A stretch of DNA of 64,000 nucleotides. Origin: Trichopria drosophilae. Taxonomy: Eukaryota; Arthropoda; Insecta; Hymenoptera; Diapriidae. Location: positions 18,147,501-18,211,500 of the forward strand of contig CM059582.1 of NCBI GenBank assembly GCA_030407085.1. Direction: 5' to 3'. Both the position numbers and the translations under genes were made by a program. Of the stretch, positions 1-13,127 are shown one piece after another. The stretch's first letter is position 1, and each line of letters begins with the position of its first letter. Below the pieces are notes generated by a model. It was not told the origin of the DNA. It did not search any database and worked only from the letters and a program-made list of their open reading frames with translations.

Positions 1-1579
1 GGGCGAAAATTATACATCTGAGATTCAAACGTTATTTTTTTATGTAGTAAAATTGATGAATCGATAGCCGCCTGTACTGTTGTTACGTAAAACTTTAAAA
101 AGTATCCGTGAACTTTCTGTAGTCCTAAAAGGATATGTTCTATTTTCGCACATAACTAAAAGCTTATCAGTTTGTGATGATGACGAAGATTTTGGTCTGA
201 GTCATTTGGGGAGTCAACATACCGCGAATTTTTAAAGTACTCAGAGTGTTACATTCAGGATGAAAGTTACTCATCAAGATTGCTGAAAACAGTAATTGAA
301 TTCTCCTTACTCCATATATAATATAATATGTATTAGAAAAGACCCATGTAACATCAAAAACATCAAAAACCCAAGAAATTTAAAAAAAAACATAGGATCA
401 TAATCCCCTAGTCTACTTCGTACAGAGAAAGAAGCCATTGCATTAAAAATAAATTAAATTGCAATATCCTAAACGGGGAAGCAGCTAGGATTTTAATTGG
501 AATTGATATTTAAGCAAGACATGATGTGGAAACTATCCCCAAAGCCCGATTTTTTATCCATATTTATCAAACTTATTTCACCTTGAGGAGTATCGACTTT
601 AAGCTGACTTTAGCGAGTTCAAAAAGTGCAAATTTCAACGAAAACTAGTGATGGCGTGGTGCCTCGCTCAGAAACTTCGACCCGGTGAAGAGTCGGCTAT
701 TCCTTAATACTCGTTCGTTTACTAACAGCTTTCAATTATATTATAAAATTATATCGATATTTGGGGGTCCAATCATATTTAAGTCCATGTGGCTTCGAAA
801 TGTCGAAATTTGATGAAAAACTATAGGGTAATTTTTTTTGCCGAGGTGACCAAATTCAATACTTTTTCAGACAATAGTCATAAGCATTTTAAACCAGTTT
901 TTATGGCATTATCGTTGACTTTAGGAAAAAAATGCATACAACCTTTTTTGTAGAAAATTTAATGCTCTATCGTTTTTGTTTGACAAAAACATTTTTGAAT
1001 AAAATTTGTATTTTTACAAAATAAATGCAAAAAACTACGAAGAAAAGTAATTGGGGCTGATGTTTTTTAGTAATGGACGGATGCACCTGTGCCGAAATCT
1101 AATCAGATCTAAGTTATGCCCAGTCACGTATTTTAAAAAAAAATTTATGTCAATACGTTTATCCGTACGCGAGTTATCGCACGACATAAAAACGGGACGT
1201 ACGGAAGTACGTACATACAAGATCACGGACACAAATTTTTTTTATTGTTGAATTGGGCTCCTTAGGGTCTTAAACGTCGACATTTGATGAAAAACTGTAG
1301 GGTAATTTTGATGCCCAGAGGGACCAAATTCAATACTTCGTCCAGACCTAAGGTCTGGGTCGAAGTAAAAACTAGTAGAGAAGCAAATAGTTATATTTTT
1401 TGCGTCTACAAATATTTTACGACATATCGTATCCGTAATTGGTTACAAGCAAAAAACTCTAGAACAAAACCAAAACAAAAATGTCGCCATCACTTTCTTG
1501 TGTGCATGTAAACATTAACTGGACTATCTAAGATAACGTAACAATACCTAATTGATTTTTGTTCCAATGGATCAGCAAC
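1..1579. other. No gene recognised; AT-rich DNA with one direct repeat
   Basis: No exon with recognisable protein similarity is seen on either strand, although the missing 3' end of the SMYD gene could lie here or further left. The only structure noted is a roughly 75-bp imperfect direct repeat at about 796-872 and 1273-1347. Both copies read from a segment like TTTGATGAAAAACT into GACCAAATTCAATACTT. Confidence 0.5.
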
Positions 1580-2410
1580 AAGTATAAATCTACGAAGGGG
1601 GGGGGGGTATAAATTCCGAAAATACATTTATCCCAAGGTACTATTTTCCGAATTTTAATAATTCCGAATGCCAATCATCCGAAAGTAAATTGACCGTAAG
1701 GTACAAAGTTCCGAATGACAAATTTCCGAATGACCAAGTCCCCCGAATGACAAAGTTCCGAATTAATGTAGGCGCCATGTATGGTGACGTGGCCTTTTAT
1801 ATGTCCCCAACTAAATGAAGTTGATTCTTATGTATTTTGGGTCCCTGAATCTGAATTTTTTGCGTAGAATGGCTGAAAGTGGTGCAGTTTATTGTTATTA
1901 ACAAATTTTGGTAACAATTTAAAAATTTAAATTGTTTGGTCCGAAAGAATTTTGTTAGATTCTTTGGGTCATTTTGGACAAGAATTTGGTCAAGAAATGT
2001 GGTCATTATGGACAAGAATTTCTCAAAAAATGTATATTTTCGGAGATAAAAATTGCCGAACTTCAACAAAATTCCATTTTTGACATATTCATCATGTTAT
2101 TAATAAAATACGGTTCCATGAAATTTAATAACAAATCAACTGCACCACTTTCAGGCATTCTACCTAAAATATTCGGATTCGGGGCGCCTACATTAATTCG
2201 GAACATTGTCATTCGGAATTTTGTCATTGGGAACTTTGTACCTTAGAGATAATTTACGTTCGGAATATTAAACCTGCGGAAAATTTACTTTCGGATTTAT
2301 TCACTTTCGGATGATTGTCATTCGGAATTATTAAAATTCTGAAAATATTACCTTCGGATAAATGTATTTTCGGAATTTTTACCCACCCCCTCCCCCTTAA
2401 ATCTTATACA
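1580..2410. mobile_element. Foldback/MITE-like element with long terminal inverted repeats
   Basis: The left arm (about 1580-1780) and right arm (about 2185-2408) are near-perfect reverse complements. Each runs from GTATAA through a G/C homopolymer tract (11-12 G on the left, a C-rich run on the right) into many degenerate TTCCGAATGA-type subrepeats. The central part, about 400 bp, has short open frames but nothing recognisable. No transposase is present, so the element is non-autonomous. Its right end lies about 60 bp from the last recognised SMYD exon, so it sits in an intron of that gene or at its 3' side. Confidence 0.75.
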
Positions 2411-2469
2411 TATTCCCCAGTGGATAAGTGTACTATTCATATCATATTTGCAGATTCTAACTTTCATAC

Positions 2470-4386
2470 CTTTAAACTCCGTAAATTATCTTCCAGTGGC
2501 CAATCCACTTTGCACGGAACGCATGTGCAATCGAATCCATATTGCATTGCTAGGCCTAACGCTCTGTCCGACTTCACCATGTTAAGGTATGAAAACCCGT
2601 AATTGTCAAACAGCTGAAAATAGGGTATAAATATTATAGAAACATAAGAAATATTTATTTCAAAATAAAATCGAACTTTACCTGAGCGCCTTTCTTTATG
2701 GGATATCTAGCATAAACAACAATTTTGCATCCCTCCGTCATAAAACTGTCAATATTCGGATCACAACTGTGACTAAAAAGACTACAAAACGGCAAAAGAT
2801 GCCTGCGAGTTTGATGATAACTTTCACCTCCACCATTCACGTAAGCATGATACTCTTTTTGATACTGAAAGAAAATCATGTGCAATTTATTATATAACTG
2901 TAACACAACAAAAACGAAAGTGTTCGTACCTTCATTACGATTCTTCCAAAAGCATAAATGTGGCGTAAAAGGAGTGCCCCTACGAAGACAATATCGTCAT
3001 GCAGAGGTAACAATTCATCATCGTGGTACTTGTCCCCAAACAGCGTGGTAAACTTTGCTAGAAAATATACTAGAAAGGCAGGTTGCATTGCAAGTTCTTC
3101 CAAATCTGCCAACATTTCAATGAAGTCACTTAAGGGATTTGCAATGTTTTGTTTAAAGCTGTAAATAGTGCCATATAACGACCGGTAGCTGTCACTGCGG
3201 AAAACCCCGTTTGTAAACCCCATTTTTAATACATCTGTAACTGATGTCAAAAAATACATCTGCATTAGTAACATCATATATAATTTTGTATACGATCAAA
3301 TTTCCACTTACATTGGCACTTTTCGACTTCTTCTATTTCTTGTCGCAATTTGTCAATACCCCCAGATTTCTTAACTGCTTGTACAAAAACTCTGAGGCAA
3401 AATTCACTAGCTTCTTCCACTGAATCTTCCGAACGATCAATGTTCAACCAATTTAATACTGGGCATTCGATCTCATGGTAATTTTCCCATGCTTCGATTT
3501 TGCATTCTTCTGAACAATAAACTGTTTGGTAACAGTACTCGCATGGAATGCTGGCCCAAGTGGGCAACGAACAGTGTATACAATGGGTGTACATATCCTG
3601 TGGGTAAACAATTGTTTGATAGGCCTTTTCAACGACCACGATTTCTCCAGCTCTAATGTCACGTGTAGCTACTATGTGCCTCCCATACGTGTTGTCATAT
3701 ACGAGCGACACCGCGGTTGAGGCACAAGGGACGGATTTCGAACATTCAAAAGCTGGCAATGGCAATATCTTGATTTTTCTTTTTTCTTCTTCTTCCGTCA
3801 GATTCATATTTTCTAGCACGGCTAAAACGTCTATTAATTTATGTAAAAATTTTCGTTTCGTGTCGTCCTCTAAATCAGCTTTCTTCAGTCTTGCTTCGAC
3901 TTCTTCAAAGACACGACTGGCTTCTGGACTCCGCAACCCGGCCAAACATTCTACTTTCCGACATAACAACTTGATCTTCAAAACTTCAGAACTGGCATTC
4001 TCGTTAGGAATTGTTAATGCTCGATCAATGTCTTGTATACAGTCTTCAAATTTGCTTACGTGAAACAAAAGAGCTGATCGATTCCCATAACCTAGAGCCA
4101 ATTCTTCCGAACCTATTGGAGCGAAGGCTATACTTTTCGTATAGAGTTTTAGAACCTTTAGATGCAAATATGCATTATGGATCTTCTGGGCGTATACTTC
4201 GTTACCTTCGATTCTGAATTGAGTCGATTTTTCCGAATCTTTAGCTATACCTTCCCAATCCAACTCTTCGAGTTCCGGCCAATTGTTGATATCTGTTAAT
4301 GCTTTCCTTATAGCAGCTTTTTCATGAAAAAGTATCTTTGGCTCCACCGAGGTATTCGGCGGTTTATCGGTTTTCGCACTTGACAT
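2470..4386 (-). CDS. SMYD4-like SET and MYND domain protein (four exons, 3' end not found)
   Basis: This is a probable lysine methyltransferase-like regulator of the SMYD4 group. Exons on the minus strand are 4386-3312, 3240-2930, 2864-2682 and 2613-2470, joined at good splice sites (donors GTAAGT, GTACGA, GTAAAG) and keeping one frame for about 571 residues. In order it has a TPR-like helical region (about residues 55-130), the start of the SET domain (about 235-255), and a MYND zinc finger (269-308, all eight Cys/His ligands present). Exon 3 supplies the SET core, reading FSHSCDPN where the usual motif is NHSC. Exon 4 supplies the post-SET CxCxxC after YGFD. The last exon ends at SLK before a GTATGA donor. 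Reading through would stop two codons later, so either the C-terminal exon lies outside recognised sequence or the protein is short. The ATG at 4386 has a stop-free long exon behind it; a 5' UTR exon is possible. The family call is firm; the exact orthologue is not. Confidence 0.85.
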
Positions 4387-6049
4387 CGTATCTGGAGTGT
4401 AAATTGTAATGCAAACTTTTGTAATGCATTTAACAAGTTATTGACATTTTATTATTTGTACTTCGACAGTCTTATTATACCAGGTGCACTCCTTCATTCC
4501 TTAAAATCTGTTTTGGTTTTTATCTAAAAGAATTATAAAGGTATTAGTAAAACTTTTTTTTAATAACAGAATTGAAGATTATATTTATTTCAAATGAATT
4601 GGACTATCGCAGCAAACTGATGTTATGAAAACAAGGGCGGGTAGGACCACGTGACACAATTTCACACGAGAAGACTGGTATTATTAATATATATTATTCA
4701 ATAATAAAATGGGATTCTAATATGAAAAGAAATTAAAACAAGAGAATAATCGTTGGAATCATAAACTACAATCAATTATACAATACTGTTTAATTGATTC
4801 CGGGCTCGCCATGTTAGCTAGTAAAGTTTCTTGGAGTAAACAATCGTGTATTTCAAGTCCTCAACACTTTTTATAGCACGTGTATACATGTCTAAACTCT
4901 TTTTTGTTGTTGTGGGATTGCCTGTCGATGCTTTGACGTTTTCGTAACAGACTGAGTATATAAATACTTCGCCTCGCAATGGCGAAAATGGCCGACACCG
5001 CACGAATACTGTTCTCGCGAGATGAAATCAATAATGCTACTGGCGACGCGCGACGACGTACTCTGACCATGGACCGAAATTTTCAAACTTGCTATTTTTG
5101 AAAGCCATACTTTTCATTTAAAGGATAAACAAAAAAGATAAATATTCAAACGTCATAGAAACTTGCATCTTTGTACAATTTTTTAAATCTTTGTCGGCCA
5201 AAAAGTTTTATAAGTATTTTCGGACATTTGTAAGATTCCTCCGAGTAACTTTTAAAGAAGTTTTATGAGTAGGTACTTGCCCAGAACGTCATTTTTGTAC
5301 AATTTTTTTTATGATTTAGTTGGTCAATTTCAAATAATATAAATGATATAAAGTCTGAATTATATGTAATTATTAACATAGTTATTACAATATTATGTAA
5401 ATAGTAATAATAATAACGGATTTTGAGACTAAAATTGTTAATTACTTTTTTGTCATTTGGAAGGTGATGAAAGTATGGAATACAAAAATTTGCGAGATAG
5501 TTTACTAAATAATAGCTCAAAATTAGAGGGAACTTAATATCGTTAATTGAAGAAACTAATTAGTATAACAATTCGAATCTCAAGAAGTTTGGAAATAACT
5601 TTTTAAAAAATCAAACACTGGTAAAAAAATGGTATATGTTCCATCATTCATCATAGTGACAGTTAAACAGTTTTCTCCATTAAAAGCTTGCAAACAACCA
5701 GTTATCGGACTTTAGAAATAAAATTAGTTCTCTTTAAAGCGATTTATAATTATTTATTGCCTGTAATAGTAAAAATAAATGAGCGAATTTTTGTTAAGTT
5801 TCGTTAAGTCGTAAACATTCGATCTATCGGCAATTTTGAATCGGATATCTTAGAAATTGACGATATTAATTTTCTAACTTCATCTTCTTACTTAGCAAAC
5901 CTGGAAACGTCTTAGTATAAATTTCCAAGAGCCATTATTTAATAGAAACGTTGTTGGGATAATTGTCATAATTTAAAATTGCCGTCACATTCTAAAAAGA
6001 AAACCTTATATGATCGAATAATAGCTTATTTTGACATCGCTGACGCGAT
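4387..6049. other. Upstream region of the SMYD gene; no further gene supported
   Basis: This is mostly AT-rich non-coding sequence. A CpG-rich patch at about 4970-5070 contains the palindrome TCTCGCGAGA (5013-5022) and lies just after a TATA-like TATATAAATA at about 4955. All the open frames crossing the patch are short. A 38-codon plus-strand frame from 4979 has no recognised similarity. The patch could be a promoter or first exon for either strand, but I cannot decide which. Confidence 0.35.
4955..5070. promoter_or_regulatory. CpG-rich patch with TCTCGCGAGA palindrome and TATA-like box
   Basis: In a roughly 70% AT region this 100-bp segment is rich in CG dinucleotides (GCGACGCGCGACGACG near 5045). 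It holds a perfect 10-bp TCTCGCGAGA palindrome at 5013-5022. A TATATAAATA stretch precedes it on the plus strand. It lies about 0.6 kb upstream of the SMYD start codon, so it may be that gene's promoter. This is inference from composition only. Confidence 0.3.
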
Positions 6050-7195
6050 GAGCCAGCCTCTTCCCAATACTGTCCAGGCTGTTTTGTAGATTTGTGTAAT
6101 CGGTCATTTTACATACGTATTGTTAATTAAATGACATATCTAGGATCCTATTCTGCGTCTCCCATATGCTCTACGCTGATGACTTACATGATCCAATGAA
6201 GGTCATCTCATCTAGATATGTTGATATCCCACATTAATGCTGATGCTACTTCAGTTTCTAAGTATATGCTAAAGTGACGAAACTCTCACTTGATATATCG
6301 AAAACTAAGGCTATAATTCTTTGGTCACCTAACGAGTTGCGAAAATGTACTCTAGTAGAAGGCCCAATATTTAGGACAACGGTATCATCATAATGACTGT
6401 AGTTGAAGTGACTACTTGGAAACTTAAACATGATTCATGTCTTTCGTGAAATGCACATATGAATCTGGTATCAAAACGCGTTAATTCGATACTTCATCAG
6501 AGATAAATGCCAGCGACTGCTAAACCTGTACGTTAGGTTCATTCTTAATCTTAAATATTACTGCTACTTTTCGCAATATCGTCGCAAGTTCAACTGGCTC
6601 CCTATCAAGTACAGCCAACTGAATTTTTTTGGAAGTCTTTCCTTTAATATCTTAACGCGCAATAAACCTGAGTACGGTTTTAATTTATTTCTGTATCTAT
6701 CCGAATTAGGCACACTTTCTATTAGTCACAACTCGAGATCTCGTAGTCCACATGGCTAAGAGAAGACCTTACTATCATTCATTGACCCTAACTATTATGA
6801 GACTCTGGAATTCTCTAGCTACATTAAAGAATCATCCTCGTCCTCTAAATTCAAATCATCTCTCTTCAGCTTTTTTCTCTCTAAACCATAATACGTCACT
6901 ACTTCCCATCTACTCATAACAGTCAAACATTCTATTCAAATGTCAATACATTAAACAATTACTGACGACGACTATCCTTCTACATTACAATGAAATTTAT
7001 CTTTAATATCAACTCCTCACCTTCACTTTATTTTTTATTCTCATATTACTCACTTCAATTGTTCTTAATTTAGTTGGATAAGTATCCTATTTTGTATATT
7101 ATCTTCATCTGCAGTATTACTGTAATTAAGCGATAAGGTAACGCGTTCTTCGCAACCAAGACTTAAACAAATAAATACAAAATACAAAAACTAGC
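6050..7195 (+). mobile_element. Decayed non-LTR retrotransposon (reverse transcriptase 3' part)
   Basis: Broken frames read as the palm end and C-terminus of a Jockey/I-type reverse transcriptase. YADDL appears at about 6170-6188, preceded by SHML. LDISKTKAIILWS at about 6289-6330 matches the usual LxLNxxKTKxI segment. The C-terminal pattern W-x-L-P-I-K-Y then R-F...SSKFKSSL runs from 6598 to 6880. Stops and frameshifts interrupt it. The AAATAAATACAAAATACAAA-like tail at about 7170-7190 looks like a LINE 3' end. Confidence 0.6.
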
Positions 7196-10100
7196 GAAAC
7201 CCTAGTTATGTTATATATATTCTGCTTTCTTTTAATCGACGGACATTGTTTATTCATGACATTAGGCGGTAATTATTTAAAAAAACACTTGCTTACTTTA
7301 TGTCGTTGAAGATGGAATTTTTGTGTATCTATTCTATGCAGTGAAGAACTAAAGTATTGTTAGCAGGTCTCCGATTTCAGTCCAGATGTACACAAGAATG
7401 CATATCTCATAGTAGTTGCCAACTATGTTTCGGCGAAAAAGACTATGCAGTAGTTTGACATACGGGATCTTTTGAGTCCTCATGATCCATGAATCCTGAG
7501 TGATCACTAAGGATTCCTTGATCGGAGATTAACTATGATTTTCACACTTCCCTGACCACAAAGTCACGTAAAAATATTCCTTTGCGTTGGATCCCATGAC
7601 TAGCTAGAGAATAAGGTATTCAGTTCTATGCGCGACCACATCAGTAATTATTTTGAATATTTTGATACTACCTCTGTTGACCAGTCATATTCAATGCCAT
7701 TTTATATCTAATGTGCTTTATTCGGAATGTAAATAAACAACTGTTAGTCACTTGTCACTGTTTGTTTATATTTTTCCAATTTAAACCAAAATAAACAAAG
7801 TTACCAGAAATGATTGGGTGGTCACTTTGTTTTGTAATATACAAAAATGCTTGTCTTGTGAAAATAACATTATAATTTCTTTCTAATTCAAGTACTGTTG
7901 TAATTAATATGAAAAACCTTTGGTGTGAAAACAAATCTTTCAAAAGCATCCGATATTAGAACGCTTTTTCATTGAAAACTTTAGTTTGTTGATATATTTT
8001 GGGTATAGTATGTGAGTGGTCACATTATTCTGAAAAAGTTATGATACTGGCAAGGACATATTTGTACAAGTATGCTAATTTGTCACTAACATGTAGAAAA
8101 TGGCCTCATTTTTCGAGAATTTCCCGCTCATTGAACAAGCATGACAATTTGTCCAAGGAAAATTTTTTCAGTGCGTAAATAGGGTATAATAAATATTTAA
8201 AACTACGATGGAAAAACAAAGGGTAGAAGAAGCTTCGAAGAGTCGATTTTGACGTCAGTTTTGCCGTTGAAATTTATGTGAGGTATCTCTTTCATCATTT
8301 TCTATTCATGCATACCTTTGAAAAGCTGGGAAGAAAAGGCGACGAAGAAAAAAAAGTAAACGAGTAAGCAGGGAACAGCCTTCTCCAGCCGATCAGTCAT
8401 TGAGTCAAGAGAGAAATAGTTAGGGAAGGGGCAGGTATGGAGAGTATTAGACAAAGAGAACAGTGAAGAGGTAAAAAACTGATAGAAAAAGTACCAGAAC
8501 AGCCGAAAGGGAACGAAGGAAGACACAATATTGAAGGAGATAGAAAGAGAGGACGAGAGAGATAGTAGCCACTGCATTGAATGCTCTATGCTATTATAAT
8601 GCGCTTCGATGAATCTAGACAATGTTAGCCTGAAGTCATTTATCACGCTAATTCGTCTATCCTAGACAATACAATAGACTCAAAGAATAAAATAGCACAT
8701 TACGCTTTGAATTTAGAAAATTTGCCCAGTAGTGTATTACATTCCCCACTATATCTCTAACATAACGAGACTGAACAAAAAATAACCAATAAATGGACCC
8801 AATTTCTACCTGGGTTTTTGCTAATTATTTAATTCTCCAATGGAGTCATGCCAAAAATTAAAACAACACTTGAAGCCCAAAAAGAAAATCGGGAAGGTGT
8901 TTTTAAAGTTGAAGACGTGTAACGAAATGACATGATAAGACTGAGCTGTCATAAAACTTACTAGATGCCAATATAACCTTTATTGCGCACAACTGAGCAC
9001 ATTTCTTAAAATTATCTCAAGCTGATATGTCAAGCAACAAGCCGTTGTTACACTAATAAATATTTAGGAAAATACACCACAACCCTGTATACGATTTTCA
9101 CGAAATGGCGCCTTTTAAACTTTGTTCAAACCATTCTAAGCTAATTATTAAAAGCTTTTGTTGCAACAATAAATGTATAGGAAAATGCGCTAGAGCCCTT
9201 CACGCGCTTAACCTTTTTCGTCCCAAAAGTCCGGAATTTGGACGTTCTGTCAGACCTTTTCAACACTGTAACAACGCTGTAATTTTTGTTCGAAATATCG
9301 AATATTGAAATAAGTCAAATTCCATAGATTTGGACCACCTCTTTCAAATGCCGTGGTCCGAATCAACCGGCAATTTCAAACAAAAAGTTATGATCATTTT
9401 TTAAAAAAAAATCCTGATTTTTTTTACGTTTCTTCGCAGGAATTGCGTTTTTTGACATTGAAAAGGGCAATGCTGACCATTTCAAACGATCGCTTCTTTT
9501 TTCTCAGCCCTTCTTCTCCCGTGAGATTTTTTTCAAAAAACAATATGGCGGCTTCAAGATGGAGTCTGCAAGCTATAATTTTGCATTTTCTCGCACAATT
9601 AATGTCGTGAGAGGAAACTGTCGGGGGATGAATATGTGTGATGGATGAAAAATATAAGGATTAATTGTCCGGTCACCTTTAGCATTAAAATGCTTTGTTA
9701 TTTCTCTCAGTCTGTCCTCTTTTAGGTTGTTGTTAAATATGTAAAGCGTTTGTTGCCTCAAAGAAATTTGATGATAAATATATATACATACATATTATAA
9801 TAGTTATATAAAAATTAAGGTTTGAAGATTTCTGGACAAGATACCGATGAGTGAAACCACAGAAACAATCCAGTCTATATAGAAACGGCACCCCTCGCCG
9901 TTAGTCCATTTGTGCCTACACGAGTTATATATTGATATATTGAGAATGGCTATATTACGTACCGAATATGACACTCGAGAATGAGATATAGAAGGTGGAA
10001 AAACAAAACGAATGAAATCGATTCCGCAGACCGCTTTTAAATAGCTACAGAAGCCTCAGAAGGAAGACATACAGTTTATATCCAAATAAATATTGCATGA

Positions 10101-11118
10101 GAAATTTTTAGACCTTTCTTTCACATTTCTATTGTTGAAACTTTTTCGGATGGTAAAAAGTAAATGAAAATTTATTTTATTTTCCTATTGCAACACATTG
10201 CAATAGCTGTGACATTAAAGTTTTAAAGGATAGGTCGAGAGAAATTAATTACAATTGAATTGCAATTGAAAAAAGGTCAATGATTTTCGTTTGTTTTATG
10301 GAATTCTTAAATCTTATTCTGGGTATTTCTCTTTTTTTTTTATTTATAAAAACTAACAGCTATTTGGACATAAGTAGCTGTTGAATAATCTTATTGATGA
10401 ATGTTTCAATTCTAAAAATCAGTTACAACCGCACTCTGTTTTTAAATTATTATGCGGTCATTATACTGCAGTACAATTTTTTTTCAATTTTATGTTTTCG
10501 GCGCATAATGGTGGAAATTAAATAGCAAAAAAGAAGGCATTTTAATTAAAAAAAAAACATTAAAACAATTTACCTGTACTTTTTTCGAAATTGTTTTCTC
10601 TTTTTTAGAATCTGGAGAATAGTAGCATAAATGAAGCAAATCAATTATTGTCCAGAAAGAATTGGTACAAAGGGACATTTTATTAGGCAATGGAAAAATT
10701 ATCGTAGTGGGATTCATTATTTATAATTCATTCTCTGCATTCAATGATATTAAATATGAGTAATATTATTATTATGAGAGTAGAAAATTAACTGTTTTTT
10801 GAAATCTAATGTTAACAGTTATATGGCTGTATTTTTTAATGAAATAATTTTCTATTTTTTTGCATTGCCTTTCATGTTATTGATGTGTTCTTGGCCGCCG
10901 GTTTCTAATCTTCTTTCTATTTGTCCTATGTAAATGTTATCACAGTGAAGACAAGACATCAGTTAGTGTGTCTTTATAAGGCTTAATTTGTCTGAAATTA
11001 TTGTTTATCGGTTTAATAAAGCGTCTTACATTTCTTTCTTTAGACGTGATTGTAGTTTCACTGTGACTCCTTTTGCATATGGTATGGAAGATTTAAAAAT
11101 GGTCCAATTTTTTATCAT
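7196..11118. other. Intergenic AT-rich DNA; nothing recognised
   Basis: All open frames are short and low in complexity. A purine-rich stretch at 8330-8560 produces a Phe/Ser-rich antisense frame that I do not believe is a gene. Short NNATGGCGGNTTC-like words near 9545 recall the repeat family seen at 12-16 kb but are not organised here. Confidence 0.5.
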
Positions 11119-11340
11119 TTAACGATGATAAATTGTATCAAATAACATAATAATGTAACATTAGAATAATAAATATCTGGAAAATGCGTACAAAGAACCG
11201 ATTATCAGTTTATCCTCTTAAAGCAGATGTTTTGGTGTTATTTTGAAGCCGCCATCTATAAAGGAATCTTTGCTATATTATATTCTTGAAATACAAAGAT
11301 TTATTCCTTTATATGCATTAAAAAAATGTTTGTCGGTTTG
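11119..11340. repeat. Diverged direct repeat, left copy (partner at about 16683-16880)
   Basis: The segment from GATAAATTGTATCA through a TATTTTGAAGC-like word to a run like TATTCTTGAAATACAAA recurs in the same order and orientation at 16683-16880, on the other side of the RAG1-like transposon. Identity is moderate. It may be an older element into which the transposon inserted, or an unrelated dispersed repeat. Confidence 0.4.
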
Positions 11341-12193
11341 AAAATACAGAAAAAAAAATCCTACATGTTTAGAGAACACATTTCTATTTCTAAAGCATTT
11401 TCATAGTTATTCAAAAATACATTGAATAGTAAAATGTGCTTACATCACGATTTACGCTTTATGCGATATGTAAATATACAATTTTAGTCAGTACGTACAA
11501 AAATAGCATTATAAAAAGAAAACTTCTGACCCAGGATTTTTTTTTTGGAGGTTGTTGTTCATTTAAAAAAATGCTTAACTTATAGTTTTCGACCTCTGTT
11601 TTCCGCTTGCTGTTTTTGATTTTTGCAAAGCGTTCATGTATTTTTCTATGCATCAATATTCTATTGTTTTTCCAATATGGCCGCCTAAACCCCATAAACT
11701 TTTTCGAAATAAATTCTAATGTTTTTATGTGATGACTTTATTAAAAAATCGGGACGTATACTAAACGATTATTATAGTCACGATTAAAAAGTCAAAATGA
11801 CGCCAATATCTCGGAAATTTTACCTTGTTGAATGCATAATTCTTCTCGACCCTTTTTTCGACCCCGAAAACCCCCGCGTAACAAGTTTTATGCAAATGCT
11901 ATCAAGTTTCAGTATTATGTCGGCCATATTAGATCCGCCAGTTGGAAATTTTAATATCGACCAATAGATTTTAAATCAGCGACATCAAAAACCCCAGTTT
12001 CAATATCTTCATTTAGATGAATTATACATTCAACAAGTTAAAATTTCGAGATAATGGCGCCATTTTGAAGCCGCCATTTTGAGTTTTCAATACCGACTAT
12101 ATAATCTTTTAGTGTAGGTCGTTATGCCACCCGATCTAAACGGCCGATTGGGTAAAGTCTTCGTATACAAATTTCAGAATTAATATTAATTGC

Positions 12194-12960
12194 CACGGTG
12201 TGCCCGAATCCGTCTCAACCTCAAGGTGATATAACTTGAAATATTCCTTCTGGAATTAAAAGTGCGTTATGTGTACAAGTTTTTCTAGCAAAAAAGAAAA
12301 TCATCGAATAAGCCGTTTTTAAGAACTGCTCATTACAAATTTTATTTTATTAACTTAATATTTAAAAATAAATATACAAGGGTTTTTGAGGTCACTCAAT
12401 TACGAATTTAAACTCAGAATTTCGAAATTCAAAATGGCGGATCCAATATGGCGGACAAAAATCTAAAATATTAATAAAAATGAACAAAACTTTGTATTCG
12501 CATGTTTTTAAGGTCGCTGATTACGAATCTGAACTCAAAATTTCGAATTTCAAAATGGCGGATCCAATATGGCGGTCCAAAATCTAAAATATTACTAAAA
12601 ATAAACGAAACTTTGTATTCGTACTTTTTTAAGGTCGCTGATTACGAATCTAAACTCAGAATTTCGAAATTCAAAATGGCGGATCCAATATGGCGGACAA
12701 AAATCTAAAATATTACTAAAATTAAACGAAACTTTGTATTCGTACTTTTTTAAGGTCGCTGGTTACGAATCTAAACTCAGAATTTCTAAATTCAAAATGG
12801 CGGATCCAGTATGGCGGTCAAAAATCTAAAATATTACTAAAAATAAACGAAATTTTATATTCATATGTTTTCAAGGTCGCTGATTACGAATCTAAACTTA
12901 GAATTGTAAATTTCAAAATGACGGATCCAATACACGTGATCGATATGTAAAATATTACTA
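12194..12960. repeat. Left terminal inverted repeat with about five 121-bp subrepeats
   Basis: A unique 200-bp outer segment is followed by tandem units. Each unit carries TCAAAATGGCGGATCC then AATATGGCGG, an AAAATATTA segment and an AGGTCGCTGATTACGAAT-type segment. Units are centred near 12440, 12562, 12683, 12805 and a degenerate one near 12925. The tandem subterminal motifs are likely transposase-binding sites, by analogy with other elements that have subterminal repeats. Confidence 0.8.
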
Positions 12961-13127
12961 AACTCGCGCGCGTCATTATTACCATCAATTCTTTTTATTA
13001 CGTCCGAGTGCAGCATTTGTTTTCTTATAACATAGTAACATGTCAATTGCAACAGCAGTATCTAACCTGACATTTATTTAATCAAAAGAGATCTTTAATG
13101 CCATTGTGAAAGTAATCGTATTATAAC

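Noticed and set aside
4818..5086. Three overlapping minus-strand frames and a 38-codon plus-strand frame in the CpG-rich patch
   Set aside because: All are short, without similarity or matching splice sites; the open frames follow from the GC-rich composition.
8302..8646. 114-residue minus-strand frame rich in Phe, Ser and Leu
   Set aside because: It is the shadow of a purine-rich low-complexity plus strand; no domain, start context or splice structure supports it.
12502..12708. Short frames in the terminal repeats at 12502-12708 and 15581-15793 with similar protein sequences
   Set aside because: They are translations of the 121-bp tandem units in the two arms, not genes.
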